A model generated the notes under the pieces. It was given only the letters and a program-made list of their open reading frames with translations, did not search any database and was not told the DNA's origin. 64,000 nucleotides of DNA from Hyphomicrobiales bacterium. Its GTDB lineage: Bacteria; Pseudomonadota; Alphaproteobacteria; Rhizobiales; Rhizobiaceae. The translations under genes and the position numbers were made by a program. Location: positions 1 to 64,000 of the forward strand of contig UBTY01000015.1 in assembly GCA_900468535.1 (NCBI GenBank), written 5' to 3'. The number at the start of each line of letters is the position of its first letter. Position 1 is the stretch's first letter. Below are positions 55,601 through 62,624 of the stretch, one piece after another.

Positions 55601-56178
55601 GAGTTCTCGTCCTTCACTCGCATCCTGTGGAATCAAGTTATGGCAACGCGCTTTACCGGCAGACGTTGGAAAGCCTGAAGGCCGCGGGCCATGAGGTCGA
55701 TGACTGCAATCTCTATGCGGAAGAGTTCGACCCGGTGCTGTCTCGCCGCGACAGGTTGATCTACCACGATTATCCGGAAAATACGGAGCTGGTGAAAAGC
55801 TACGTCGACCGGCTGAAAGCCGCGGAAGGGCTGGTGATCGTCACGCCGGTCTGGAACTTCGGCTTTCCCGCCATCCTCAAGGGCTATTTCGACCGGGTGT
55901 GGCTACCAGGCGTCTCCTTCGAACTCGTCGACGGCAAAGTGGAGTCCCGGTTGCGTCATATCCGCAAGCTTGGCGCTGTCTTGACCTACGGTGCGACACC
56001 GTTTCGCGCCTTCGTCGCGGGCAACCCACCGAAGAAGATCGTCAAGCGTGTGCTGCGTGCGCAGATCAATCCGGTACGGCCGGTGACTTTCCTCGCACAT
56101 TACGACATGAACAACTGCACCGACCAGACGCGGGCAACGTTCCTCGGCAAGGTGAAGACCGCGATGGAAAGGTTCTGA
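55597..56178 (+). CDS. NAD(P)H oxidoreductase, flavodoxin fold (NQO1/KefF-like)
   Basis: This 193-residue flavoprotein resembles NAD(P)H:quinone oxidoreductases: VRVLVLHSHPVESSYGNAL forms the FMN/FAD phosphate loop, VIVTPVWNFGFPAILKGYFDRVWLPG is the family hallmark, and the isoalloxazine loop is near LTYGATPFRAF. It starts at a GTG overlapping the oxidase stop by 4 bases. It may recycle electrons from the FAD oxidase or reduce the pathway intermediate directly. It is the last gene of the operon. Confidence 0.88.
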   Translation: MRVLVLHSHPVESSYGNALYRQTLESLKAAGHEVDDCNLYAEEFDPVLSRRDRLIYHDYPENTELVKSYVDRLKAAEGLVIVTPVWNFGFPAILKGYFDRVWLPGVSFELVDGKVESRLRHIRKLGAVLTYGATPFRAFVAGNPPKKIVKRVLRAQINPVRPVTFLAHYDMNNCTDQTRATFLGKVKTAMERF

Positions 56179-56205
56179 GCCTCAGGGGCATTCAGCCCCT
56201 TTTGC

Positions 56206-56595
56206 TCAGATCACCCTGGCGGCGGTCACCTCGACCTCGACAAGAAACTCGGGCCTTGTAAATCCGCCGACGACAATCAGCGTCGATACGGGCTTGGGAT
56301 CGAGCGTGAACCGATCGCGCACCGCCATATAGGCTGGGAAATCCTCCCTCCTGGTGACAAAACCGGAGATGCGGACGACATCGGCGAAGGTCATCCCGGC
56401 TTCGCGCAGGATCGCATCAATCGCCTTGAAGCAGATTTCGGCCTGCGCCGTCACATCGTCTGGAATGACGTCATCGACACCGATCCCAAGTTGCCCTGAT
56501 GTGACCAGAAGCGACGCGCCTGGAGGGACGAGAAGGCCGTGGTTGTAGTTCCCGAACGGCTTGCGGACGGAGGGCGGATTGAGTGCGCTCTTCAT
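56206..56595 (-). CDS. Rid-family (YjgF/UK114) protein lacking the catalytic arginine
   Basis: The 129-residue protein has the Rid/YjgF fold with the segments HGLLVPPGASLLVTSGQLGIG and the acidic C-terminus EFLVEVEVTAA. In RidA proper, an arginine in the ARSxV motif is needed for enamine/imine hydrolysis; here that place is Val103 (PKPVSTLIVV). Members without the arginine belong to other Rid subgroups with different roles, often in catabolic operons. It is convergent with the reductase gene and divergent from the recombinase-like gene. The start at 56595 gives the family length; an ATG at 56637 is possible. Confidence 0.82.
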   Translation of the reverse strand: MKSALNPPSVRKPFGNYNHGLLVPPGASLLVTSGQLGIGVDDVIPDDVTAQAEICFKAIDAILREAGMTFADVVRISGFVTRREDFPAYMAVRDRFTLDPKPVSTLIVVGGFTRPEFLVEVEVTAARVI

Positions 56596-56778
56596 GAAAG
56601 ATCCATACGAAACAAACAATTGCGACGATGGAAACATCGTAACAGCCCCGCGCGCGCATGCAAGGTTGCGATGTATCGAATGCAGCTGCCGGCGACGATT
56701 TTCAATAACAACGCTCCTATGACCGCAGCCCACGGTCGGGTGGTCATTCTCAGTGTGCTCATTTGCCTGTATCTAAGA

Positions 56779-57717
56779 ATGATGAGAGTCGAGACAGCCA
56801 ATACAGAGGACGCCTCACGAGGCGCCGAGCCTACCTCGCGGCGCCTCATTGGCTATGCCCGTATTGCGCCGGACGCGCATCACACCGATACGCAGGCCAC
56901 AGAATTGCGCGCCGCCGGCTGCGATCAAATTCGCCAGGATCACGGCTCCGGGACGTCCGACAATCGGCCCGGACTCAAAAAGCTCCTGAACGAGATTACA
57001 CAGGGCGAAACGCTGGTTGTTACCGACCTTCATCGGCTCGGCCAATCACCCGCCAACCTCCTGCAGCTGATCGAGCGCCTATTGGCGCGGGGCATTCATT
57101 TTCGATCGTTGAACGACCCAATCGATACCACGACCTCGCAAGGCATGTTTGCATTGGAGGTTCTTGGTGCCATCATCAAGCTCGACCGATCCGTTACGGC
57201 TGAGCGCACCAAGGCCGGTATGAAGGCGGCGAAAGCGAAAGGCAAACTCGCCGGCAATCCGGGCCTGAGGGATAGGCTCCCGGAAGCACGGGCGGCAATT
57301 TCGAAAGCGCGCGAGAAGGCCTATCTCGACGAACTGCAATCGTCGTCAGAGAGCTGGCTGCCGGTTGTCCAGCAACTGCGTCCGCAGCATAGCTGGGAGA
57401 ACATTGCGCTCATCCTCAATCGACGCGGGCAAGACTGGACTGTCGAGCGGTTGAGGCGTGCGGTCCATAGAATGGCGCGCGAGAAGCTGGTCGATCCGGA
57501 GCTGCTCTCGCGCTCCAGCCGGCGCATTCCCGATGATCGCGTGATGAAGCTCGTGGCCGCAGTGGCGATTGCCGATCCGACACTTTCGCTGCGTGGCATC
57601 GCCGCGCAACTGGATGAGATGGGCGAGCGTCCAGCGCGCGGCGGGCGAAAATGGCAGCCCTCGTCCGTTAGACACTTTCTGGACGAGGCTCACCGCTTTG
57701 GGCTGCTCCCTCGTTGA
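56779..57717 (+). CDS. Serine-recombinase homologue with degenerated active site
   Basis: This 312-residue protein resembles resolvase/invertase recombinases, from GYARI near residue 25 to the DNA-binding C-terminus. Comparison with gamma-delta resolvase positions shows Tyr26, Arg28, Arg63 and Arg86 retained, but the nucleophilic Ser10 is Ala30, Asp67 is His85 and Arg71 is Gln89. Recombination by the usual mechanism therefore seems impossible. The E-helix region AIIKLDRSVTAERTKAGMKAAKAKGKL and the downstream HTH-like parts remain, so DNA binding is likely. Start ATG at 56779 is uncertain; ATG 56782 and 56719 are alternatives. It stands beside no recognisable inverted repeats and may be a domesticated regulator. 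Confidence 0.75.
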   Translation: MMRVETANTEDASRGAEPTSRRLIGYARIAPDAHHTDTQATELRAAGCDQIRQDHGSGTSDNRPGLKKLLNEITQGETLVVTDLHRLGQSPANLLQLIERLLARGIHFRSLNDPIDTTTSQGMFALEVLGAIIKLDRSVTAERTKAGMKAAKAKGKLAGNPGLRDRLPEARAAISKAREKAYLDELQSSSESWLPVVQQLRPQHSWENIALILNRRGQDWTVERLRRAVHRMAREKLVDPELLSRSSRRIPDDRVMKLVAAVAIADPTLSLRGIAAQLDEMGERPARGGRKWQPSSVRHFLDEAHRFGLLPR

Positions 57718-57789
57718 GACAGTGTTCGGTGCCGAAACCGTCAGGTCGCCATACCCATTCAAAGCGGCGACGGCTTTCTCAGTGGGTTA

Positions 57790-59319
57790 TCACCCATTCG
57801 CTCCCTCGAAGCGCGGAAGATCTCCCTGGTAGCGGTCGAGGCCGATGTTGGCGAGCGCGCATCGACGGTGGATCTCAGCCATAACAGGCTCAAAGACGGC
57901 GTTTCGGCGTTCCAGTTCGGTGTGTTCGGCAAGCCAGGCTGGGAGAAGCTCGGAAAGCTCCGCAAAGATCGCACCTTCATTAACCGTCGTTAGTCTGCCG
58001 TGCTGCATCACAATCCTGCCGGCCACCATGACCGTCTCGATCGACGATCCGTTCTCCGCATAGACGAGTTGCCTTGCGGCGTCGTTGAAGGGCATGAACG
58101 GATAGGAACGTGTATCGAGAATGATGAGATCGGCAGCCTTGCCAACCTCGAGCGAGCCTGTGACATGTTCCAGCATCGCCGTCCTCGCCCCGCCGATGGT
58201 GGCCATTTTCAGGATCTCGTCGGCGCTTACCCACTTACGATAGTCCGGACCGGAGACGGAGTGGACGAGGCCCGCAACTCGCATGACATCGAAGATGCGT
58301 GCCGTATCGTTCGAGCAGACGCCATCGGTCCCGAGACCGATGTTGACACCGGCGTCCAGAAGACGGCGGATTGGAGCAATACCGGCGCCGAGCTTCTGGT
58401 TCGAGACAGCGTTGTGAGCGATGGAAACGCCGGCCTCGCCCATGAGCCGCATGTCGTCATCGCTAACCCAGACGGAGTGGGCGATCGTCGTGTTACGCTT
58501 CAAAAGACCAAGACCGTGCATGTAGGCGATCAGGCTCTTGCCATGGAGCTCGTGGCCGGTCACGGCCTGCGTCTTCGTTTCCAGAACATGCGTGTGAAAA
58601 GGGACGCCCCTTTCCATCGCCAGATCCATGCAACCAAGCATCAGATCAGGCGTACAACGCTGGGGAGCGGATGGCGCGATCATGAAGTTGACGCGGCCCG
58701 AACGGCCATGCAGGCTGGCAAAGGCCGACCTGCAATAATCCAGGTACGTCTTCGCCGTCGTTGGCGGCCCAAAATCGAGCATCGCCTGCAGCTCGGTCGG
58801 CATTACCTCGCGAGCGAAGGGCAAGGCATCCAGTGTGTGGATGTTCATCGCCGCACTGGAGACATTCGCGCGGATACCGACGTCGTCATAGGCGTCGAAC
58901 ACCGTCTTCAGCCGATCGAGATCGTGAGCCGGTGGATCGAAGAAATCGTCGCAGATCGTCGTGACACCGTTGCGCAACGACTCCATGGCGAGGAGCAGGC
59001 TGCGCAAATAGAGCAGCCGCTTGCCAATCGGATCATTCATCAGCAAGGGATAGGCGTAGAGCAGCCAGATCTCCAGCGGCATGCCTTCATAGCGCCCGCG
59101 AAAGAAGGTCTCGCTGGAATGCGTGTGGGAATTGACCAGACCGGGCATCACAAGCCTGTCGCGCGCCTCGATCACAGACGCGTCCGGCGCCGCGACAAGG
59201 TTCTGGCCGATGGCAGCAATGATGCCATTTTCAACCAGCAGATCACCATCAAACGGGGCGGTACCGCGCTCACCATCGACAGTGAGAATTTTTGCGTTGC
59301 GGATGAGTGTTCGGCTCAT
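57790..59319 (-). CDS. TRZ/ATZ-family amidohydrolase (aminohydrolase)
   Basis: This 509-residue protein resembles the TRZ/ATZ family of metal-dependent aminohydrolases, including guanine/8-oxoguanine-deaminase-like and triazine-hydrolase enzymes. Visible motifs are VNSHTHSSETFFRGRYEG near residue 66, PFHTHVLETKTQAVTG, IAHSVWVSDDDM, and HNAVSNQKLGAGIAPIRRLLDAGVNIGLGTDGVCSND. The start at 59319 overlaps the nucleoside hydrolase stop by 4 bases. Since it follows a nucleoside hydrolase, it may deaminate the freed base. It is the last gene of the operon that enters the window from the right. Confidence 0.9.
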   Translation of the reverse strand: MSRTLIRNAKILTVDGERGTAPFDGDLLVENGIIAAIGQNLVAAPDASVIEARDRLVMPGLVNSHTHSSETFFRGRYEGMPLEIWLLYAYPLLMNDPIGKRLLYLRSLLLAMESLRNGVTTICDDFFDPPAHDLDRLKTVFDAYDDVGIRANVSSAAMNIHTLDALPFAREVMPTELQAMLDFGPPTTAKTYLDYCRSAFASLHGRSGRVNFMIAPSAPQRCTPDLMLGCMDLAMERGVPFHTHVLETKTQAVTGHELHGKSLIAYMHGLGLLKRNTTIAHSVWVSDDDMRLMGEAGVSIAHNAVSNQKLGAGIAPIRRLLDAGVNIGLGTDGVCSNDTARIFDVMRVAGLVHSVSGPDYRKWVSADEILKMATIGGARTAMLEHVTGSLEVGKAADLIILDTRSYPFMPFNDAARQLVYAENGSSIETVMVAGRIVMQHGRLTTVNEGAIFAELSELLPAWLAEHTELERRNAVFEPVMAEIHRRCALANIGLDRYQGDLPRFEGANG

Positions 59320-60254
59320 GGCAGCTTTCCAAGCGCCTCGAGAAGCAGATCGTAGTAGGCAACGGGATCGCCATCGCGAACCCAGAAGGCATTGCGTGGC
59401 AGATCGGTGATCTGCCACCAGTCAGCCACCGTCATGCCGAGCGTTACCCGACCGGTAAGCTCCACCGAAACGTTGATCTGACGGCCCGAGAAGATTTCAG
59501 GCGTCAGCATGAAGGCCGGCACGCACGGTCCATGCAACGGCGCTCCTTCCCAGCCGTACTTGTGGAGATCGAAGGCCTGCGAAAACTCCAACATCTCAGC
59601 TGTCGCGACACCACAACGATTGCCGAGCGCCCGCATGGCTTCAAGACGGGCGGGCGTCGAAAGCATCTTGTGGGTCACATCAAGCGGCAGCAATGTCGTC
59701 TTGATACCCGCGTTCAACACAATGTCAGCAGCCTCGGGATCGACGTAGCAATTGAACTCGGCGGAAGGCGTGATGTTGCCGACCTCGAAGTACGCGCCGA
59801 GCATTGCAACGACCTCAACGATCTTGTCGGCAATATCGGGAGCCTTGCGTAATGCCATCGCAAGATTGGTCAGTGGTGAGAGAGCGCAGATCGTCACCTC
59901 TCCCGGGTGAGCCCGGACGGTATCGACGATGAAATCGACGCCGTGCCCATCCTGCGGGCGAACGACGGGAGCCGGCAACGTCGGACCGTCGAGACCGGTT
60001 GGACCGTGCACGTGATCAGCGATAACAAGCGGCCGCATCAGCGGCTGCGGGCAACCGGCAAAGACCGGGATATCCGGCCGGCCGGCGAGCACCATGAGCT
60101 TCAGGCAATTCTCAAGAGTATAATCGAGGTGAATATTACCAGCCGTGGCGACGAGGCCGAGCACGTCGAAGACATCGGGCCGGCCGAGGATCATGAGAAT
60201 TGCCGCAGCCTGATCCTGGCCGGGATCGGTAAGAATGATAAGCTTGCGCTTCAT
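59316..60254 (-). CDS. Nucleoside hydrolase-like protein with altered metal site
   Basis: The 312-residue protein has the inosine-uridine nucleoside hydrolase fold, and its numbering matches the Crithidia enzyme. Asp10 and Asp14 are present in ILTDPGQDQ, and Asn160, Glu166, Asn168 and His241 are present in VGNITPSAEFNCYVDP and APLHGPC. Two calcium ligands of the classical enzyme are changed, however: position 15 is Gln instead of Asp, and 242 is Gly instead of Asp. Ribose-binding residues remain, so it probably still binds a nucleoside-like ligand; metal dependence and mechanism may differ. The start at 60254 overlaps the VOC stop by 4 bases. It is flanked by a VOC protein and an aminohydrolase. 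Confidence 0.85.
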   Translation of the reverse strand: MKRKLIILTDPGQDQAAAILMILGRPDVFDVLGLVATAGNIHLDYTLENCLKLMVLAGRPDIPVFAGCPQPLMRPLVIADHVHGPTGLDGPTLPAPVVRPQDGHGVDFIVDTVRAHPGEVTICALSPLTNLAMALRKAPDIADKIVEVVAMLGAYFEVGNITPSAEFNCYVDPEAADIVLNAGIKTTLLPLDVTHKMLSTPARLEAMRALGNRCGVATAEMLEFSQAFDLHKYGWEGAPLHGPCVPAFMLTPEIFSGRQINVSVELTGRVTLGMTVADWWQITDLPRNAFWVRDGDPVAYYDLLLEALGKLP

Positions 60255-60682
60255 GCCGCGTCCTCCAGGCGACCGGGTGCTCCGCCTTCCAGCCAGGCAT
60301 AGAGTTCCCAGGTCTCGCGGTCGGGGCCGTGGAAATAGACGCAACGGGCATTCCAGACATAGTCGGCCGGCGGATTGACGAAGGCGACGCCCTTTGCCGA
60401 AAGCTCGCCATAGAGGCGATCAATCTCGCCGGGCGCGTCGAGCCGGACCGCGATCAGAACGGCTGAATCCGATTTCGGTTTGACACGCACCGCCGCGTGA
60501 TGCGCGATATGATCACGTTCCCAGACGGCAAGCGTCACCCCGGCGCCGGTGAAATCGGCAAAGCCCGGCGCGCGATGCTGCAGGCGAAAGCCCAGCTTCT
60601 CGGTGTAAAACCGGATAGACGCCTCGACGTCGTCCACGAGCAGGCAGATATCCTGGATCGGATGGGCTTGAGCGAAATCCAT
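60251..60682 (-). CDS. VOC-family (glyoxalase-fold) protein
   Basis: This 143-residue single-module vicinal-oxygen-chelate protein has the N-terminal IQDICLLVDDVEASIRFYTEKLGF, a central GVTLAVWERDH strand and the C-terminal WELYAWLEGG strand. The ligands usual for glyoxalase (His at the first strand, Glu at the end) are only partly present: the first strand has Asp/Cys and the last has Glu in ETWELYAW. It may act as a dioxygenase, an isomerase or a binding protein. It is 15 bases downstream of the second permease and overlaps the nucleoside hydrolase start, so it must function in the same pathway. Confidence 0.85.
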   Translation of the reverse strand: MDFAQAHPIQDICLLVDDVEASIRFYTEKLGFRLQHRAPGFADFTGAGVTLAVWERDHIAHHAAVRVKPKSDSAVLIAVRLDAPGEIDRLYGELSAKGVAFVNPPADYVWNARCVYFHGPDRETWELYAWLEGGAPGRLEDAA

Positions 60683-60697
60683 CGAGTTTCCTCCTCC

Positions 60698-61588
60698 TTA
60701 TTGATCTTTCAATTCGCCAAAGGAGCCAGCGGTCTTCGTGCCGCTCAGTTTCCCCGACAACCAGACGCCGAAGACGGTGGCGAGGTATGGCAGTGCCTGC
60801 AGCAGGTCGTGCGGTACCTTGTCCCCGAACATCAGCTGCGCGCGGATGCCCAGCGCACCTGCTATAGCGAAGAAGAATGCCGCCAATGTCGCACCGATCG
60901 GATGCGCAGCACCGAAGATGACGGCTGCAAAGGCCATGAAGCCTCGTCCCGCGGTCATGCCTTGTGCAAAGAATTGAAGGCTGCCGGCAGCAAGCTCTGC
61001 GCCGCCGATAGCGCAGAGAACGCCACCGATCATCAGAGCGACAAGCCGCATGCGTGATGGCTCGATACCGACGCTGCGCGCAGCGAAGGGATGCTCGCCA
61101 CTTGCTGCGAGCTGAAGACCAAAACGGCTGCGGCGAAGAACGAACCACAGGCCCAGAACAACGAAAGGCATGGCAGCCACGAAGATCGAAAGTACACCGT
61201 AAGCGCCGAAAGCTGGCCCAAGCTTCGGCAAACCGAAGGGCGCCGTTACCGTGGCCTGGCTTCCGAATATGGATTCCACGGCGAGCGCAGTGCCGCCGAT
61301 GCCAAGCCCCGTAAGACCCAATCCGGCAATGATCGGGTTTGCCTTCAGCTTCTCGATCACGAACCACAGAAGTATCGATGCGACAACACAGAATGCGGCT
61401 GCGATGAGGACCGCAGCCAGGATAGAATGCGTCAACATGATCCCGAGGATCGTCGCGCAAGCGCCGATGATCATCAAGCCTTCGAGACCGAGGTTCCAGA
61501 CCCCGGCGCGTTGCGCGATGACGCCCGCGAGCGTCACGTAGACAAGGGGTGTCCCGGAGCGAAGGATGGCGATGATGATGTCGTTCAT
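60698..61588 (-). CDS. ABC transporter permease, nucleoside type (NupQ/YufQ-like)
   Basis: This 296-residue permease belongs to the BPD_transp_2 family, with the signature VTLAGVIAQRAGVWNLGLEGLMIIGA near the N-terminus and GRGFMAFAAVIFGAAHPIGA near the end, typical of the BMP-type nucleoside/purine importers. The ATG at 61588 overlaps the first permease stop by 4 bases; the longer frame extending upstream is a shadow. It works with the other permease and the duplicated ATPase. Confidence 0.92.
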   Translation of the reverse strand: MNDIIIAILRSGTPLVYVTLAGVIAQRAGVWNLGLEGLMIIGACATILGIMLTHSILAAVLIAAAFCVVASILLWFVIEKLKANPIIAGLGLTGLGIGGTALAVESIFGSQATVTAPFGLPKLGPAFGAYGVLSIFVAAMPFVVLGLWFVLRRSRFGLQLAASGEHPFAARSVGIEPSRMRLVALMIGGVLCAIGGAELAAGSLQFFAQGMTAGRGFMAFAAVIFGAAHPIGATLAAFFFAIAGALGIRAQLMFGDKVPHDLLQALPYLATVFGVWLSGKLSGTKTAGSFGELKDQ

Positions 61589-62622
61589 TGCGAACGTCCC
61601 CCGATACGTAGAAGCTTGCCCAGGACGTTGGATCTCGCTGTGATGAAGAGTGCGATTGCGGCGTTGATGATGTCGATCGCCGCCGCCGGCAGGCCGGCCA
61701 TGATCGGCAGGTAGAGCGCCGCGGATGCCAGGCCTCCGAAGAAGATCGCGGCAACGGCAGTGCCGACGACCGAGAGGTTGGCGACAAGCGCGATCAGAAT
61801 GGCGGTGAAGCCATGCGTTGGCAGAAAGCCGGAGGCAATGCGCCCATTCGGTCCCATGAACTCGATGGCACCGGCAAGACCCGCCAAAGCTCCCGAGATC
61901 AGAAAGCTCGACAAGCCGAGATGCAGAAGCTTGGCACCCTGCCAGCGCACCATGGTTCCGTTTCGTCCGGCAAGGCTCGCCAACACGCCGAAACTCGTGC
62001 GATTGACGAGCAGCCACATCACGACGCCGACAACAATGGCGATCGCAATAATCGTCGTCGAAAGCCCCATCGAGGTTGAGATGCGATAGGCTGCGTCGAG
62101 CGGTCGGCTGGATGCCTGCTGGCCGCTGCCTGACGGATCCTTGAGCGGACCTGATGTGACGTAGACAAGCAGCAGCCCGGCAAGAAAGTTGCCCATCAAA
62201 GTGGTGATCACTTCGTCGGTGCCAGAACGCAGCTTCAGCAGGCCCGGCCAAAGAGCCCAGAGTGCGCCGCCGATCATCCCTGAAAGGAAGAGCAGAGGAA
62301 TGACGACGACAGGCGGTCCTCCTCTCAGCGCTTCAGCGGCGAAGGCTGCCGAGATGGCGCCGATGTAGAACTGACCCTGTGCTCCGATGTTGAAGAAGCC
62401 GGCGCGAAACGAAATACCGACACCAACGGCGGTGATGAAGAGCGGCAGCGCCCATCTGAGGCTCTGCTCGATAGCGCCGGGCCGCAGAAACGCGCCGTCG
62501 ACGACGGCGACAAGCATCTGCGGCGCATTGTAGCCTGCGAACTGGAAAACAACGGCGCACAGAACAAGCGAGAAGGCAACGAAGATCAGGCTGCGGAAAA
62601 CGGTGAACGCTTTATCCTTCAT
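61585..62622 (-). CDS. ABC transporter permease, nucleoside type (NupP/YufP-like)
   Basis: The 345-residue permease has about ten hydrophobic segments, including GISFRAGFFNIGAQGQFYIGA, the counterpart of the inner-membrane signature in BMP-family nucleoside importers, and TDEVITTLMGNFLAGLLLVY. It is longer than its partner, as usual for this subunit. Spacing from the ATPase stop is 2 bases. With the ATPase and second permease it probably imports a nucleoside or a base analogue; the binding-protein gene is not in the window and may lie beyond the right edge. Confidence 0.92.
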   Translation of the reverse strand: MKDKAFTVFRSLIFVAFSLVLCAVVFQFAGYNAPQMLVAVVDGAFLRPGAIEQSLRWALPLFITAVGVGISFRAGFFNIGAQGQFYIGAISAAFAAEALRGGPPVVVIPLLFLSGMIGGALWALWPGLLKLRSGTDEVITTLMGNFLAGLLLVYVTSGPLKDPSGSGQQASSRPLDAAYRISTSMGLSTTIIAIAIVVGVVMWLLVNRTSFGVLASLAGRNGTMVRWQGAKLLHLGLSSFLISGALAGLAGAIEFMGPNGRIASGFLPTHGFTAILIALVANLSVVGTAVAAIFFGGLASAALYLPIMAGLPAAAIDIINAAIALFITARSNVLGKLLRIGGRSQ

Positions 62623-62624
62623 CG

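Noticed and set aside
54134..55636. A 500-residue minus-strand frame opposite the FAD oxidase gene
   Set aside because: Antisense shadow; the FAD-binding motifs are unambiguous on the plus strand.
56779..57717. A mobile element boundary around the recombinase-like gene
   Set aside because: No terminal inverted repeats, target-site duplications or res-type repeats were found next to it, and the catalytic serine is missing.
58000..59355. A 451-residue plus-strand frame opposite the TRZ/ATZ aminohydrolase gene
   Set aside because: Shadow frame; no start signal and no domain.
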